Assembly: GCF_018598175.1 (NCBI RefSeq)
Contig: NZ_JAHESE010000026.1
Span: 1 to 64,000 of the forward strand
Origin: Dawidia cretensis
Lineage (GTDB): Bacteria; Bacteroidota; Bacteroidia; Cytophagales; Cyclobacteriaceae
Length of the DNA: 64,000 nucleotides
Reading direction: 5' to 3'
A program made the translations under genes and the position numbers. Below are positions 15,300 to 24,652 of the stretch, one piece after another. Numbering within the stretch: position 1 is the first letter of the stretch; each line of letters begins with the position of its first letter. The notes beneath the pieces were generated by a model. The model had not been told where the DNA came from. It saw nothing but the letters and a program-made list of their open reading frames with translations, and searched no databases.

Positions 15300-15893
15300 T
15301 CAATACATTTTTTCCCAGAGCTTAAGATTTCCCTTGAATAGTGTGTCGATCAGCTCGAAGTTGGTCGGAACGATCCACTCGTCTGTGAAATAGGTGGCAA
15401 GGCGTACGCCAGACGGTAAGGAGCTAAGCTTGTTAGATGTATGGGCACCGTAGGTGGTATAAAACCCGGCGCTCAGCGAAATGGTTTTGTCAATGCTATT
15501 GCGCGGGTCCATGTTCTCGAAGAACGAATTATACAAATAGAATCCGTTGTAATCACGGAAGTCAATCGAAATGATGTTTGCGTTGATGTAGTTCGTATTG
15601 GTAAGTCCGTAAGAAGCGGAGAGCATTCTGGATAATTCAACAAGCTCCGACCGCTGCTCGACTCCGGTAAAATGACCGTGGGTAAGAGCGGCGCCGACCA
15701 TACAGAACTTGCCTACACCTGAACCGATATCCAGCACCTTAATGCCACGCCGGCTAACCAGAAATTGAGCCGCAGCTTTCGCTACGGAAATTGGAGTCCA
15801 ATGCTTTCGGGCCAACTGCCTGATATGGTCCGGATAGATCGCGTCGAAGTCATCGTCCGTACTATCAATCAGGGGCTGGAGCTCGAGGTTCAT
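15300..15893 (-). CDS. Class I SAM-dependent methyltransferase
   Basis: Motif I is clear (VLDIGSGVGKF) within a Rossmann-like fold, followed by FTGVEQRSELVELSR, where the acidic residue binds the ribose of S-adenosylmethionine. The 197-residue length is short, and the substrate cannot be predicted. The motif-IV position reads YLYNSFFEN, unlike the DPPY of DNA N6-methylases, so a small-molecule or protein target is more likely. It is divergent from the AraC-type gene. Confidence 0.8.
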   Translation of the reverse strand: MNLELQPLIDSTDDDFDAIYPDHIRQLARKHWTPISVAKAAAQFLVSRRGIKVLDIGSGVGKFCMVGAALTHGHFTGVEQRSELVELSRMLSASYGLTNTNYINANIISIDFRDYNGFYLYNSFFENMDPRNSIDKTISLSAGFYTTYGAHTSNKLSSLPSGVRLATYFTDEWIVPTNFELIDTLFKGNLKLWEKMY

Positions 15894-15979
15894 AAATGAA
15901 TCCCAAATTTAGCGGCAATCCTCTTCAAAACACCCGTTTAGCGACAAAATCTGACAGAAGCTACGTAGCTTTCGAAGCC

Positions 15980-16855
15980 ATGAGAAGTTTTACCCTTACC
16001 GACCATCCTGCCTTCTCCACAACGGCTCTCCCTTATTTTCCAGAACATGTAATTTTTACGAGTAAGGTCTCGGATTTCGTCATTCCCGAGCACCGATGTC
16101 ACCACGGGTTGATTTATTCTCTCGGGGGGACATTCTCTTTTAAGCTCAATGGATTGACCCGCACGCTGGATGAGAACAAGTTTCTGATCGTGAACGGCAA
16201 CAGCACACTCAGGCTACACGTGGGCAGCGCGGTCGTGCAGCCTATGATGTTGTATTTTCAGTCGCGGACTCCGGCGTTGCACGCGGGCGGTGATGCGGCG
16301 GACTGGAATTTAACAGAGCGGATTTATCCGGCAACCGATGTATTTAAAGAACGCATTCGCTTGCTGGCGTCATTGCCCGACAGTTGCTCGTCGTTTATCA
16401 CGATGAAAGCCGATGCCGTGATCCGGTCGATCCTGGTCGAGATCCTTTCGTTTAATCAATACGCTTCGGAAGAGTCGATGAAGCTGGATGTGCGGAAGGC
16501 CTCCACCCGGCAGGAGAACTACAAGCGTCTGGCGGTAGTGCGCGAGTGGATCGAAGATAATTTCAATCGCACGTTAACGCTGGATGAGCTGGCGAGTATC
16601 GCCGCCATGAACCATCAGCATTTTCTAAGGCTCTTCAACAAGGTTTTTCACAAGACGCCTCACCAATACATTATAGACCGCCGCATAGCCGAGGCCAAGC
16701 AGTTGCTGCTCGACCCCGGCATGGTGGTAGCGGATGTATGTCTGGCCATAGGCTGGGATAGTCTCAGTACCTTCAGCCAGTTGTTTAAACAACGCACAGG
16801 ACAGACGCCCGGTGATTACCGAAAAGCCTCAGGCGGTGATCACATTCTTGAGTGA
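15980..16855 (+). CDS. AraC family transcriptional regulator
   Basis: The C-terminal 100 residues form two HTH units of the AraC type (TLDELASIAAMNHQHFLRLFNKVF; VADVCLAIGWDSLSTFSQLFKQRTGQTPGDYRK). The N-terminal part is cupin-like (HRCHHGLIYSLGG). The frame is open from 15896, but that would leave 2 bp to the start of the divergent methyltransferase, so I prefer the ATG at 15980, which leaves an 86-bp shared promoter region. Its last 27 nt overlap the 3' end of the converging SRPBCC gene. Ligand unknown. Confidence 0.85.
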   Translation: MRSFTLTDHPAFSTTALPYFPEHVIFTSKVSDFVIPEHRCHHGLIYSLGGTFSFKLNGLTRTLDENKFLIVNGNSTLRLHVGSAVVQPMMLYFQSRTPALHAGGDAADWNLTERIYPATDVFKERIRLLASLPDSCSSFITMKADAVIRSILVEILSFNQYASEESMKLDVRKASTRQENYKRLAVVREWIEDNFNRTLTLDELASIAAMNHQHFLRLFNKVFHKTPHQYIIDRRIAEAKQLLLDPGMVVADVCLAIGWDSLSTFSQLFKQRTGQTPGDYRKASGGDHILE

Positions 16856-17335
16856 CGGATTGAAATTCCGCAAGTCCAAACCGCCTTCGAGTACCGACTT
16901 GAGGTTGGTAAGGAAGAATGTCCAGCCCATGGTGTTGCTGGTGTAATGTTTGAAAATCCGCGCATTGTCTACCGGTATGTTGTCTTCGATCAACTCCACG
17001 ATCACTTCGTCCTGCTCCTTATAGATTGAAACGGTAACGGGGCAATTGGACGAGAAGCTGAACGCGAACTTGTCTTTGCCGTTGGCCTCCAGCACGGCGC
17101 CTTCGTGTTTCATGTCATCGCTGTAACCGTGCCAGGTCCACAGGTAGGTATCGTCTTTCGACAACAGCTCGTTGGTTTTACGATTTTTGCCCTGTGCGTC
17201 CGTGGCGGCGGCTTTCCGGAGGAACCATGCCTCCAGGCCTTGCTGTGTAGCCCACGAGCTATAGGCTTTTTCGATGGTGGTTTTGATGTTAATCCGGAGC
17301 TTGATCTGGCTCCAGTCTTTATTAATTGCTTCCAT
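16829..17335 (-). CDS. SRPBCC (AHSA1-like) domain protein
   Basis: The 168-residue protein fits the START/Bet-v1-like fold: an initial strand SQIKLRINIKTTIEKAYSSWAT, helix AWFLRKA, the central strands FAFSFSS and VSIYKEQDEVIVEL and a long C-terminal helix (WTFFLTNLKSVLEGG). In this family the cavity binds hydrophobic ligands. No partner metal or HTH gene is linked except the converging AraC gene, whose 3' end overlaps it by 27 nt. Confidence 0.8.
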   Translation of the reverse strand: MEAINKDWSQIKLRINIKTTIEKAYSSWATQQGLEAWFLRKAAATDAQGKNRKTNELLSKDDTYLWTWHGYSDDMKHEGAVLEANGKDKFAFSFSSNCPVTVSIYKEQDEVIVELIEDNIPVDNARIFKHYTSNTMGWTFFLTNLKSVLEGGLDLRNFNPSLKNVITA

Positions 17336-17474
17336 AAATGTGTTTGTTTTTTAACGAAGGTAGCGGGGGAGTGTTCGCGGCTGTTTCTTGAAAATGGAGA
17401 AATTTCAGAACCGGCACCCCTGGCACGACGTTTTCTCTGTCTTCCGAACGACTATAAACCTAAGACAGATTAAT

Positions 17475-17831
17475 ATGTCAGAGAAAAATAAAGCAACATT
17501 ATTAAAGGGAAACGCGGCCATCGCGGAGGGTAATCATGAGGGATTCCTGTCACTCTGTACCGACGACACAGCGTGGACGTTTGTTGGCGAGCAGACCCTG
17601 AAAGGCAGAGCGGCTGTACGCCAATACATGGCAACAACGTACTTAGAGCCGCCCAACGTTACGGTCGCTAACCTGATCGCGGAGGGTGATTTCCTCACGG
17701 CCGTCGGTGACATCACCATGAAGGACAAAGACGGGAAAGCGACGCATTACGCGTACTGCGACGTCTGGCGTTTTCACGAGGGTAAGATGGCTGAGCTGCG
17801 GGCTTTCGTCGTCAAAGCAGTGGCCCCTTAA
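17475..17831 (+). CDS. SnoaL-like / NTF2-like protein, 118 aa
   Basis: The pattern NKATLLKGNAAIAEGNHEGFLSLCTDDTAWTFVGEQTLKGRAAVRQYM and the final beta strands (YAYCDVWRFHEGKMAELRAF) match the SnoaL/NTF2-like alpha+beta barrel; residues are quoted in part only. ATG at 17475 is chosen over the upstream frame start because the family begins near here. Members are ketosteroid-isomerase-like or of unknown function; no catalytic assignment can be made. Confidence 0.8.
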   Translation: MSEKNKATLLKGNAAIAEGNHEGFLSLCTDDTAWTFVGEQTLKGRAAVRQYMATTYLEPPNVTVANLIAEGDFLTAVGDITMKDKDGKATHYAYCDVWRFHEGKMAELRAFVVKAVAP

Positions 17832-17841
17832 TGCAAGAAAT

Positions 17842-20592
17842 TTATTGGTCTTTGCCCGAGTAGGCGACGGTAATAACTCCGCGGTATTCATTGTTTGAAT
17901 AGCCGATGTGATAAAAATACATTCCAGGAGCCTCCCCGTTGGGATACCACTGAAACTCCCGGCTGCCACTCGAGAATACGCGACGACCCCAGCGATTAAA
18001 GATTGTAATTCGTTCAAAATGCCCCGCGCAGTTGTCGAGCGGTAGGATGTTGACCAGCTCGCCGGCATCGTCGAGTTTTAGCATGGCGAAATAGTCGTTC
18101 TTGTCGTCGCCGTTAGGCGTAACGAAGTTGGGCGGAAGGAATTTATCGTCGCTGCCGTCGACATCTTCGATGTGCAGGCTTACCGTTACCGTGTCGGCGA
18201 GGTTGGCGAAGCAGCGGTCGTCGCTTACGCGGAAGGTAAAGGTATAATCGTTCTCATATACCCGGTTTACGAAGATGCTACAGTCCGGCTCCCAGAGGAA
18301 GGTGCCGTTCACAATGCTCTGTGCGGGCGAGGACGTAAAGGTATAGCCGGAGGGCTCAACGGTGCCCGTGGCGCCGACCAGGCTCATGGTGAGCATGTCG
18401 GGTTGAGGAAAGAGGTCGGGGTCGCGGCCGGTCAGGGCCAGGGAGATGGGCTGGCCGAGGATGATGTTCATGGAGTTGTCTGCCGCCAGCACCAGGTCGG
18501 GGTTGGTGTTCGCGACGGACAAGGCAGGGGCGCGGTTGTCGGGCGGCGAGACGTTGACATTTACGACCAGGGTGTCCTGGTATTTAAAGCGGCATTTGTT
18601 GTTATAGTCCTGTACGATGAAGTGGAACGTGAAAGAGCTCTTCAGGCGCAGGTCGATCGGGCCACAACGGAGATCCCATGCAAACGGCGACTCTACCTCT
18701 CCTGCGCTTTCCTCTTGACGGAAGATAGCGTTGTAATCTGACAAGGCAAAGTCTTTGCCTTCACCATACAAGGTTAGCATGTCGCCGTTCTCGTCATGTC
18801 CTAGGACCTTGAAATTAAGCGACTCGTTTATTTTTCGTTCGACTGTTACCGAGTCGTCGAAGCGATCACTGGTGAGTCCGAGGGATGAGATTATGGGCTT
18901 GCTATTGAGGGGCAGGATGATCCGGAGATTCATGTTCAGGAGATCCGGCTCTTTGAAAAGGCATTGATCGGCGTCCTCAACCTGGAGTATTACGGGGAAG
19001 ACCGTCTGTTGGGTGAAATCAAATACGTCACACCGAATGTCCCATTGAAAAATAGCGGTGCGTGTATTACCGGTCTGCGGGTTTACGGTCAGGCTCATAC
19101 CGGCTTCGGCGAGGGATGTGGGACCGGTCAAAGGTAAAGCGGTAATGTCCATCGCATCGCCGTCGGCATCAAATGCTTCAATGTTCCAGGTCTTTATGCC
19201 ACTGCCTTCGTTAAATTGTTCGTTGATGTCGTTCGTGACGAATACCGCGGGCGCGTTGAGCGGCGGCGTGATAGTGATGGTAACGAGTAGTGTGTCGAGG
19301 TTTGGCAAGCTACAGGCGTCGTCGGCGGCAATGAAGGCGATCTGGAATGGGCGGTTTACAAAGGGACATTCCGGAAAGCAGACGCGGAACGTCGCGAAGG
19401 GGCTGGTGCGTGTGAGCCGTGCGGACGTGATGGCGGGAAGGATGTCGCTGATATCGGCGTTGAACCCGATCGGAACCGCATGTAGCTCGATCTCTTCGGC
19501 AAAGCCATCGGCGAGGTTGTTTATATCGTCGTCGGAGATGCGCACCTCGATGCAGCGGTTGGCATCCGGCATACCGGCGGGAAACGTAACGTTCATGATA
19601 TCGTCGTGGGTGAAGGTGCCTTCACTCAGGGTGCGGCCAAGGATCTGTGGCGGCACGGCGGTGGGGCATTCATCGACGACATACATCTGGAAGTCGCGGC
19701 GAACCTCGCCGATCTTACGACCTCCACGATATTCTTCACAACGGACACCAAAGACATACAAGCCCACACCGCTGAAGGACGGCGTGACGGTAAGCAAGCC
19801 TTCGCGGCTAATGGCCAGGTCAGGACTGCCGCGCATGACGTTGGTGAGGCTGTACGGCGATTCCCAGCGTACGTCGGGATAGGGGCCCGGGTGTGGACCA
19901 TTGGCCGGGACCGCTTCGGCCGTGACGGTGTTCAGGGGAGTAACAAGTGAGTAGACAAGCGAATCGCCATCGGGGTCGGTGCCGGAGAAATCGGCATAGT
20001 ACTGCTTGCCGGGGCACGCATAGTCGCTCAAGGGCCGAAACAACGCGGGCGATGAATTGATGAACGCCCGGTTGCGCCATACGACGGCGGGGAACTCCAT
20101 GTAAAATGTCTGACCGGCGGCGTTGGGAAAGTCCACCGTGCCTTCGGGCGGCTCTTTGCTGACGATGTTGACCAGGCCTACGCTGTTATAGTTGCGGCAA
20201 CAGCGCTCCCAGCTGATGTAGTAGCCATCGGCGTGATTGAAGGCGTTGCTGCGTAGCTGTATCGTATCGGTATACACAATCTTGTCCGTAATGATGCCAC
20301 CATTGGAGCAGTTGGGTTGCGTGTACTCGACCGAAGTGCGTGACCAAAACGTGAGCGGCTTCAGGCGCAGGCGCCGGTTGTCGAATTTTCGAAAGATCCC
20401 CACTTGAATGACGCGCTCTTCCGCTTCGGGATCGCGCGTGGGATTGTTCTGAACGTCGAGGTAATAGATGAGGTTGATGCGATAGATGTTTCCGGATACG
20501 TGCACAAGCTCGATTTCTCCCCCCACAATATGCCGGGCTGCAGCAGGAAGGCAGAGGAATACGAGCAGAAGGAGAAAAACAATGCGATTCAT
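17842..20592 (-). CDS. Large secreted protein with gliding-motility/T9SS C-terminal domain
   Basis: The 916-residue protein begins with a signal peptide (MNRIVFLLLLVFLCLPAAA) and an N-terminal domain with several cysteines (QPNCSNGG, WERCCRN). The middle is a series of Ig/cadherin-like beta repeats around DPDGDSLVYSL, DADGDAMDI, DENGDML and RDPDLF. The end is the gliding-motility-associated C-terminal domain (CHU_C type): FVTPNGDDKNDYF, then RITIFNRWGRRVF and a final strand. It is predicted to be exported by the type IX secretion system and anchored on or released from the cell surface. It is divergent from rlmD, with no other linked gene. Role: adhesin or surface structure, unproven. Confidence 0.85.
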   Translation of the reverse strand: MNRIVFLLLLVFLCLPAAARHIVGGEIELVHVSGNIYRINLIYYLDVQNNPTRDPEAEERVIQVGIFRKFDNRRLRLKPLTFWSRTSVEYTQPNCSNGGIITDKIVYTDTIQLRSNAFNHADGYYISWERCCRNYNSVGLVNIVSKEPPEGTVDFPNAAGQTFYMEFPAVVWRNRAFINSSPALFRPLSDYACPGKQYYADFSGTDPDGDSLVYSLVTPLNTVTAEAVPANGPHPGPYPDVRWESPYSLTNVMRGSPDLAISREGLLTVTPSFSGVGLYVFGVRCEEYRGGRKIGEVRRDFQMYVVDECPTAVPPQILGRTLSEGTFTHDDIMNVTFPAGMPDANRCIEVRISDDDINNLADGFAEEIELHAVPIGFNADISDILPAITSARLTRTSPFATFRVCFPECPFVNRPFQIAFIAADDACSLPNLDTLLVTITITPPLNAPAVFVTNDINEQFNEGSGIKTWNIEAFDADGDAMDITALPLTGPTSLAEAGMSLTVNPQTGNTRTAIFQWDIRCDVFDFTQQTVFPVILQVEDADQCLFKEPDLLNMNLRIILPLNSKPIISSLGLTSDRFDDSVTVERKINESLNFKVLGHDENGDMLTLYGEGKDFALSDYNAIFRQEESAGEVESPFAWDLRCGPIDLRLKSSFTFHFIVQDYNNKCRFKYQDTLVVNVNVSPPDNRAPALSVANTNPDLVLAADNSMNIILGQPISLALTGRDPDLFPQPDMLTMSLVGATGTVEPSGYTFTSSPAQSIVNGTFLWEPDCSIFVNRVYENDYTFTFRVSDDRCFANLADTVTVSLHIEDVDGSDDKFLPPNFVTPNGDDKNDYFAMLKLDDAGELVNILPLDNCAGHFERITIFNRWGRRVFSSGSREFQWYPNGEAPGMYFYHIGYSNNEYRGVITVAYSGKDQ

Positions 20593-20679
20593 ACGCTACA
20601 CATGCCGGTTCGGGAATGTTAAAGATAGAGAATCAGGACGAGGGGGAAAACCCCCGCCAGTTTGTATTTTTGCGCCTTT

Positions 20680-22101
20680 ATGCGAAAAGGCGACGTAATC
20701 GAAAATATTGTAGTCGAAACCATGGCTTCTGAAGGCAAATGCGTTTCGCACGTAGACGGCAAAGTGATTTTCCTGGAAGGCTGCGCACCCGGCGACACGG
20801 TCGATGCAGCCCTCACCAAGATCAAAGGCAGCTACCTGGAAGGCCGCGTAACGCAGATCCGCGAGCTGTCACCCGACCGCGCGCAGCCGTTCTGCATGCA
20901 CTTCGGTCTGTGCGGTGGCTGCTCGTGGCAGCACATTCAATACGAAAACCAGCTGCACTACAAACAACAGCAGGTAGTCGACAACCTCGAACGTCTCGGG
21001 GGCCTCACGCTGCCGCCGCTTACGCCGATCCACCCCTCGGCCAGAACCCGCTTCTACCGCAACAAGCTCGACTATACATTCTCCGCGCAACGCTGGCGCA
21101 CATGGGCAGAGATGAGCGATGAGAATAAACCCGGAGAGGGTGAAGTGGCGCTGGGGTATCACATTCCGCGCAAATACGATTTGGTATTTGATGTAAAGGA
21201 ATGCCACCTGCAACCCGATCCCTCCGACGCCATCCGGCTGGTGGTAAAAGATGAGGCTGTAAAAAATAATATACCCTTCTTCGATCTGCGCAAGCAGATC
21301 GGATTCCTGCGTACGGTTACAATCCGTACGGCTACCACGGGCGAGACGATGATCATCTTGCAGGTAGTCTACGACAAGATGGAATGGACAGAGCTGATTC
21401 TGCGTCGCCTGGAGCGTGACTTCCCGCAGATTACGTCGTTCCAATATGTGATTAACGGCAAGAAGAACGACACGTTTGCCGATCTTACTATTCTTACCTG
21501 GAAAGGCAATCCCTATATCACGGAGCAAATGCCGAAGCCGGACGGCAGTGGTGTGCTGCAGTTCCGTGTAGGGCCGAAGTCGTTCTATCAGACAAACTCG
21601 GATCAGGCGTTTGAGCTGTATAAGATTGCGTGGAGGATGGCGGACTTGAAAGGACATGAGCTGGTGTATGATTTGTATACCGGCACCGGTACCATTGCCA
21701 ATTTTGTGGCGGGCCAGGCGCGGAAAGTTGTGGGTCTGGAATATGTGGCGGCGGCAATTGATGACGCGAAGGTCAACTCGCAGATCAATGGTATTACCAA
21801 TACCGATTTTTATGCAGGCGATATCAAGGACCTGCTGGACGATGAATTCCTGTCAACCCATGGGCGGCCGGATACGGTGATTACGGATCCGCCGCGGGCG
21901 GGGATGCACGAGGATGTGTGCAAGATGTTGTTAAAGGCAGAGCCGGAGAAGATTGTGTATGTGAGCTGTAATCCGGCAACGCAGGCGCGCGATCTGAAGT
22001 GGTTGTCGGAGAAATATGAGATTTCGGCGGTGCAGCCGGTGGACATGTTCCCTCACACGATGCACGTAGAAAACGTCGTCCGACTAGACCGGAAGCGATA
22101 A
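20680..22101 (+). CDS. rlmD: 23S rRNA (uracil-5-)-methyltransferase RlmD
   Basis: Three parts are visible: an N-terminal TRAM domain (residues 1-60), an iron-sulfur motif C72-x5-C78-G-G-C81 with a further Cys in KECHLQ, and the SAM methyltransferase core (YDLYTGTGTIANF, ITDPPRAGM). The nucleophile is C430 in SCNPATQ. This is the RumA/TrmA family, forming 5-methyluridine in 23S rRNA; the RlmD assignment over other members rests on the Fe-S motif and length. The frame opens at a TTG at 20662, but the ATG at 20680 is preferred. A TATTTTTG box just upstream (20665-20672) resembles the Bacteroidota -7 element. Confidence 0.9.
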   Translation: MRKGDVIENIVVETMASEGKCVSHVDGKVIFLEGCAPGDTVDAALTKIKGSYLEGRVTQIRELSPDRAQPFCMHFGLCGGCSWQHIQYENQLHYKQQQVVDNLERLGGLTLPPLTPIHPSARTRFYRNKLDYTFSAQRWRTWAEMSDENKPGEGEVALGYHIPRKYDLVFDVKECHLQPDPSDAIRLVVKDEAVKNNIPFFDLRKQIGFLRTVTIRTATTGETMIILQVVYDKMEWTELILRRLERDFPQITSFQYVINGKKNDTFADLTILTWKGNPYITEQMPKPDGSGVLQFRVGPKSFYQTNSDQAFELYKIAWRMADLKGHELVYDLYTGTGTIANFVAGQARKVVGLEYVAAAIDDAKVNSQINGITNTDFYAGDIKDLLDDEFLSTHGRPDTVITDPPRAGMHEDVCKMLLKAEPEKIVYVSCNPATQARDLKWLSEKYEISAVQPVDMFPHTMHVENVVRLDRKR

Positions 22102-22206
22102 ATATCGCCCTATTTCGCTCTCGCGCTCACACTCACACTGTTTTTTACCGGTGGTGGAGAGGGAAATCTATAATATTAGTAGTTTAGTGCAGACGATTGA
22201 AATTAC

Positions 22207-22782
22207 ATGCAACGAAGAACGGCATTAAAACAACTGGGGTTGATAGCGGGGGCGGCGATCATTCTGCCGCACTGTACCAGCAAGGAGGCGGCCACCGAAG
22301 CCACCATCAAATTAAACAAGCTTCAGGTGAGCGGTCAGCAGGAAAATTTGTTGGCAACCATGACCGACGCGCTGATTCCCAAAACCGATACGCCTGGTGC
22401 CAAAGAACTCAACATCCACCAATATGTATTGCGGATGATGGACGACTGCTTCGATGCCGACGCCCAGAAGAAATTTATGGCCGGCCTGACGCAAGCGCAA
22501 AAGGCCCTGGCCGACAAAACCGGCAAGGACGCGGAAGACTGCACACCGGCCGAGTGGCAGGCATTCTTCCAGACCATTGAAGCCGGCAAGACGGCCACGC
22601 CGGCGCAGAGCGACGACAACCTCAAGGCTTTTTACGAGCCCTTCCGCCAGCTTACCATTCGCGGCTATCTCGGCTCCGAATATGTCATGACCAATGTGTT
22701 TGGCTATAAGATGATTCCCGGCAAGTTTACGGGTGAAGTGAAGATTGATGCCAACAGCGACCTCAAAACGATTCTTGCATGA
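22207..22782 (+). CDS. Gluconate 2-dehydrogenase subunit 3-like protein
   Basis: The N-terminus has a twin-arginine pattern (MQRRTALKQLGLIAGAA) followed by a possible lipobox (ILPHC), so it is exported folded, perhaps as a lipoprotein. The body (residues 45-190) fits the gluconate dehydrogenase subunit 3 family, the small partner that accompanies GMC-type FAD dehydrogenases. Its stop overlaps the ATG of the next gene (ATGA), fixing the 1:1 pair. It is likely co-exported with the flavoprotein, which has no own signal. Confidence 0.85.
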   Translation: MQRRTALKQLGLIAGAAIILPHCTSKEAATEATIKLNKLQVSGQQENLLATMTDALIPKTDTPGAKELNIHQYVLRMMDDCFDADAQKKFMAGLTQAQKALADKTGKDAEDCTPAEWQAFFQTIEAGKTATPAQSDDNLKAFYEPFRQLTIRGYLGSEYVMTNVFGYKMIPGKFTGEVKIDANSDLKTILA

Positions 22783-24488
22783 ACGCCAATATTGACGCAA
22801 CCAAACAAAATACCTTCGACGCGATCGTCATCGGCTCCGGCATCAGTGGCGGCTGGGCCGCCAAAGAGCTGACGGAAAAAGGTCTGAAGACGCTCGTGCT
22901 CGAACGCGGCCGCGACGTAAAACACCTCAAGGACTACCCCACCACCAACATGCAGCCGTGGGAGTTCCCGCACTACGGCCAAATGCCGAAGGAGGTTAAA
23001 GATGCCAACCCGATCGTGAGCAAGTGCTATGCCTTCAACGAAGATGCCGCACACTTCTTTGTGAAAGATCAGGAGCACCCGTATGTACAAGACAAGCCGT
23101 TCGACTGGATCCGCGGTTATCAGGTGGGCGGCAAGTCGCTGCTCTGGGCACGTCAGACACAACGGTGGAGTAACTTCGACTTTGAAGGTCCCGCGCGCGA
23201 TGGCTTTGTCGTTGACTGGCCGATCCGTTATCAAGACATCGAGCCCTGGTATAGCTATGTTGAAAAGTTTGCCGGCATTTCCGGTAACAAAGACGGCATC
23301 CCGGCACTACCCGACGGCGAGTTCCTGCCGCCGATGGAAATGACCAAAGTAGAAAGCTATTTCAAAGAGAAAGTAGCAGAGAATTATAAAGATCGTCACA
23401 TCATCGTCGGCCGCTGCGCGCATATCACCGAGCAACAACCGATCCACGCGCAGCAAGGCCGCGCCAAGTGCCAGCACCGTAACTTGTGTCAGCGGGGCTG
23501 TCCGTTTGGCGGCTACTTCAGCAGCAATGCCTCGACGATACCCTGGGCGGAACGCACCGGTAACATGACACTGCGTCCAAACTCGGTGGTACACTCTATC
23601 ATTTACGATGAACAGAAAGGTCGTGCGACCGGTGTACGCGTCATTGACGCCGAAACCAAGGCGACTACAGAATACTTTGCACGCATCATTTTCGTCAATG
23701 CTGCTGCGATGAATACAAACCTTCTTCTCCTCAACTCCACCTCCAACCGTTTCCCGAACGGTCTCGGGAATGACAGCGGTGTGCTGGGTAAATATGTGGC
23801 GTTTCACAACTATCGCGCCCGTGTATCGGCTGAGTACGAAGGCTTCGCCGACTATACCAAAGCCGGCAATCGCCCCAACGGATGTTATATACCACGCTTC
23901 CGCAACGTACAGAAACAAGAGACCAACTTCCTGCGTGGCTATGCTGCGGGCTTCCAGGCCTTTCGCCACGTCGAGCGCTCGTTCGATGGTATCGGGGCGG
24001 ACTTGAAAGACAATATTTTACATCCGTCGCTCGGCATGTGGAGCGTAGGCTCACACATGATGGGGGAGACGATTCCGAAGGAAAGCAGCTATGTTGCCCT
24101 CGACAAAGACCAGAAAGATGCGTGGGGCATGCCACTGCTCAAGATCTCGATGGACTACGATGACAACGACGAGAAAATGGTAAAAGACTATCTCGAACAA
24201 ATCTCCGAGATGTATAGCAAAGCCGGCTTTACCAACATCCAAACCTTCGACAGCCACCAGGCCCCTGGCCTCGACATCCACGAGATGGGCGGCGCCCGCA
24301 TGGGCCACGATCCGAAGACATCGATACTCAACAAGTGGAACCAGGTGCATGCGTGTAAAAACGTGTTTGTGACGGATGGAGCGTGTATGACATCTACGTC
24401 TACGCAGAATCCATCGTTGACGTACATGGCCTTTACGGCGCGCGCCGCAGACTATGCGGTGAAGCAGATGAAAGCAAACGAGCTGTAG
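22779..24488 (+). CDS. GMC family FAD-dependent oxidoreductase
   Basis: The 569-residue enzyme has an N-terminal dinucleotide-binding motif (VIGSGISGGWAAKEL, then LVLERG), a substrate region with WARQTQRW, a four-cysteine loop (KCQHRNLCQRGCPFGG) and a GMC C-terminal domain with the His/Asn active-site region (DIHEMGGARMG; STQNPSLTYMAFTAR). Such enzymes oxidise sugar or alcohol groups, passing electrons to a cytochrome or quinone. The sugar specificity cannot be read. It has no signal peptide and follows a Tat-signal subunit by overlap, so it is probably exported as a complex with it. A terminator follows. Confidence 0.9.
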   Translation: MNANIDATKQNTFDAIVIGSGISGGWAAKELTEKGLKTLVLERGRDVKHLKDYPTTNMQPWEFPHYGQMPKEVKDANPIVSKCYAFNEDAAHFFVKDQEHPYVQDKPFDWIRGYQVGGKSLLWARQTQRWSNFDFEGPARDGFVVDWPIRYQDIEPWYSYVEKFAGISGNKDGIPALPDGEFLPPMEMTKVESYFKEKVAENYKDRHIIVGRCAHITEQQPIHAQQGRAKCQHRNLCQRGCPFGGYFSSNASTIPWAERTGNMTLRPNSVVHSIIYDEQKGRATGVRVIDAETKATTEYFARIIFVNAAAMNTNLLLLNSTSNRFPNGLGNDSGVLGKYVAFHNYRARVSAEYEGFADYTKAGNRPNGCYIPRFRNVQKQETNFLRGYAAGFQAFRHVERSFDGIGADLKDNILHPSLGMWSVGSHMMGETIPKESSYVALDKDQKDAWGMPLLKISMDYDDNDEKMVKDYLEQISEMYSKAGFTNIQTFDSHQAPGLDIHEMGGARMGHDPKTSILNKWNQVHACKNVFVTDGACMTSTSTQNPSLTYMAFTARAADYAVKQMKANEL

Positions 24489-24513
24489 GAAGAACTGAAA
24501 GATTTAAATATTC

Positions 24514-24549
24514 ATTGCCCCATGTTTAACGACATGGGGCAATTTTTTT
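24514..24549 (+). terminator. Rho-independent terminator after the GMC pair
   Basis: ATTGCCCCATGT/ACATGGGGCAAT stem, then TTTTTTT. Confidence 0.85.
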
Positions 24550-24652
24550 GGCTATTCCCAACAAACACTTGTTTTCAAAAAAATAAAATCCTCCATCTGC
24601 TTGAATCCTTTCTCCAAACTTCTCAACATCGCCTTTCAATTTTTTTTGGAGT

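Noticed and set aside
20869-21657. 262-codon minus-strand frame inside rlmD
   Set aside because: Antisense to the Fe-S and methyltransferase motifs of RlmD.
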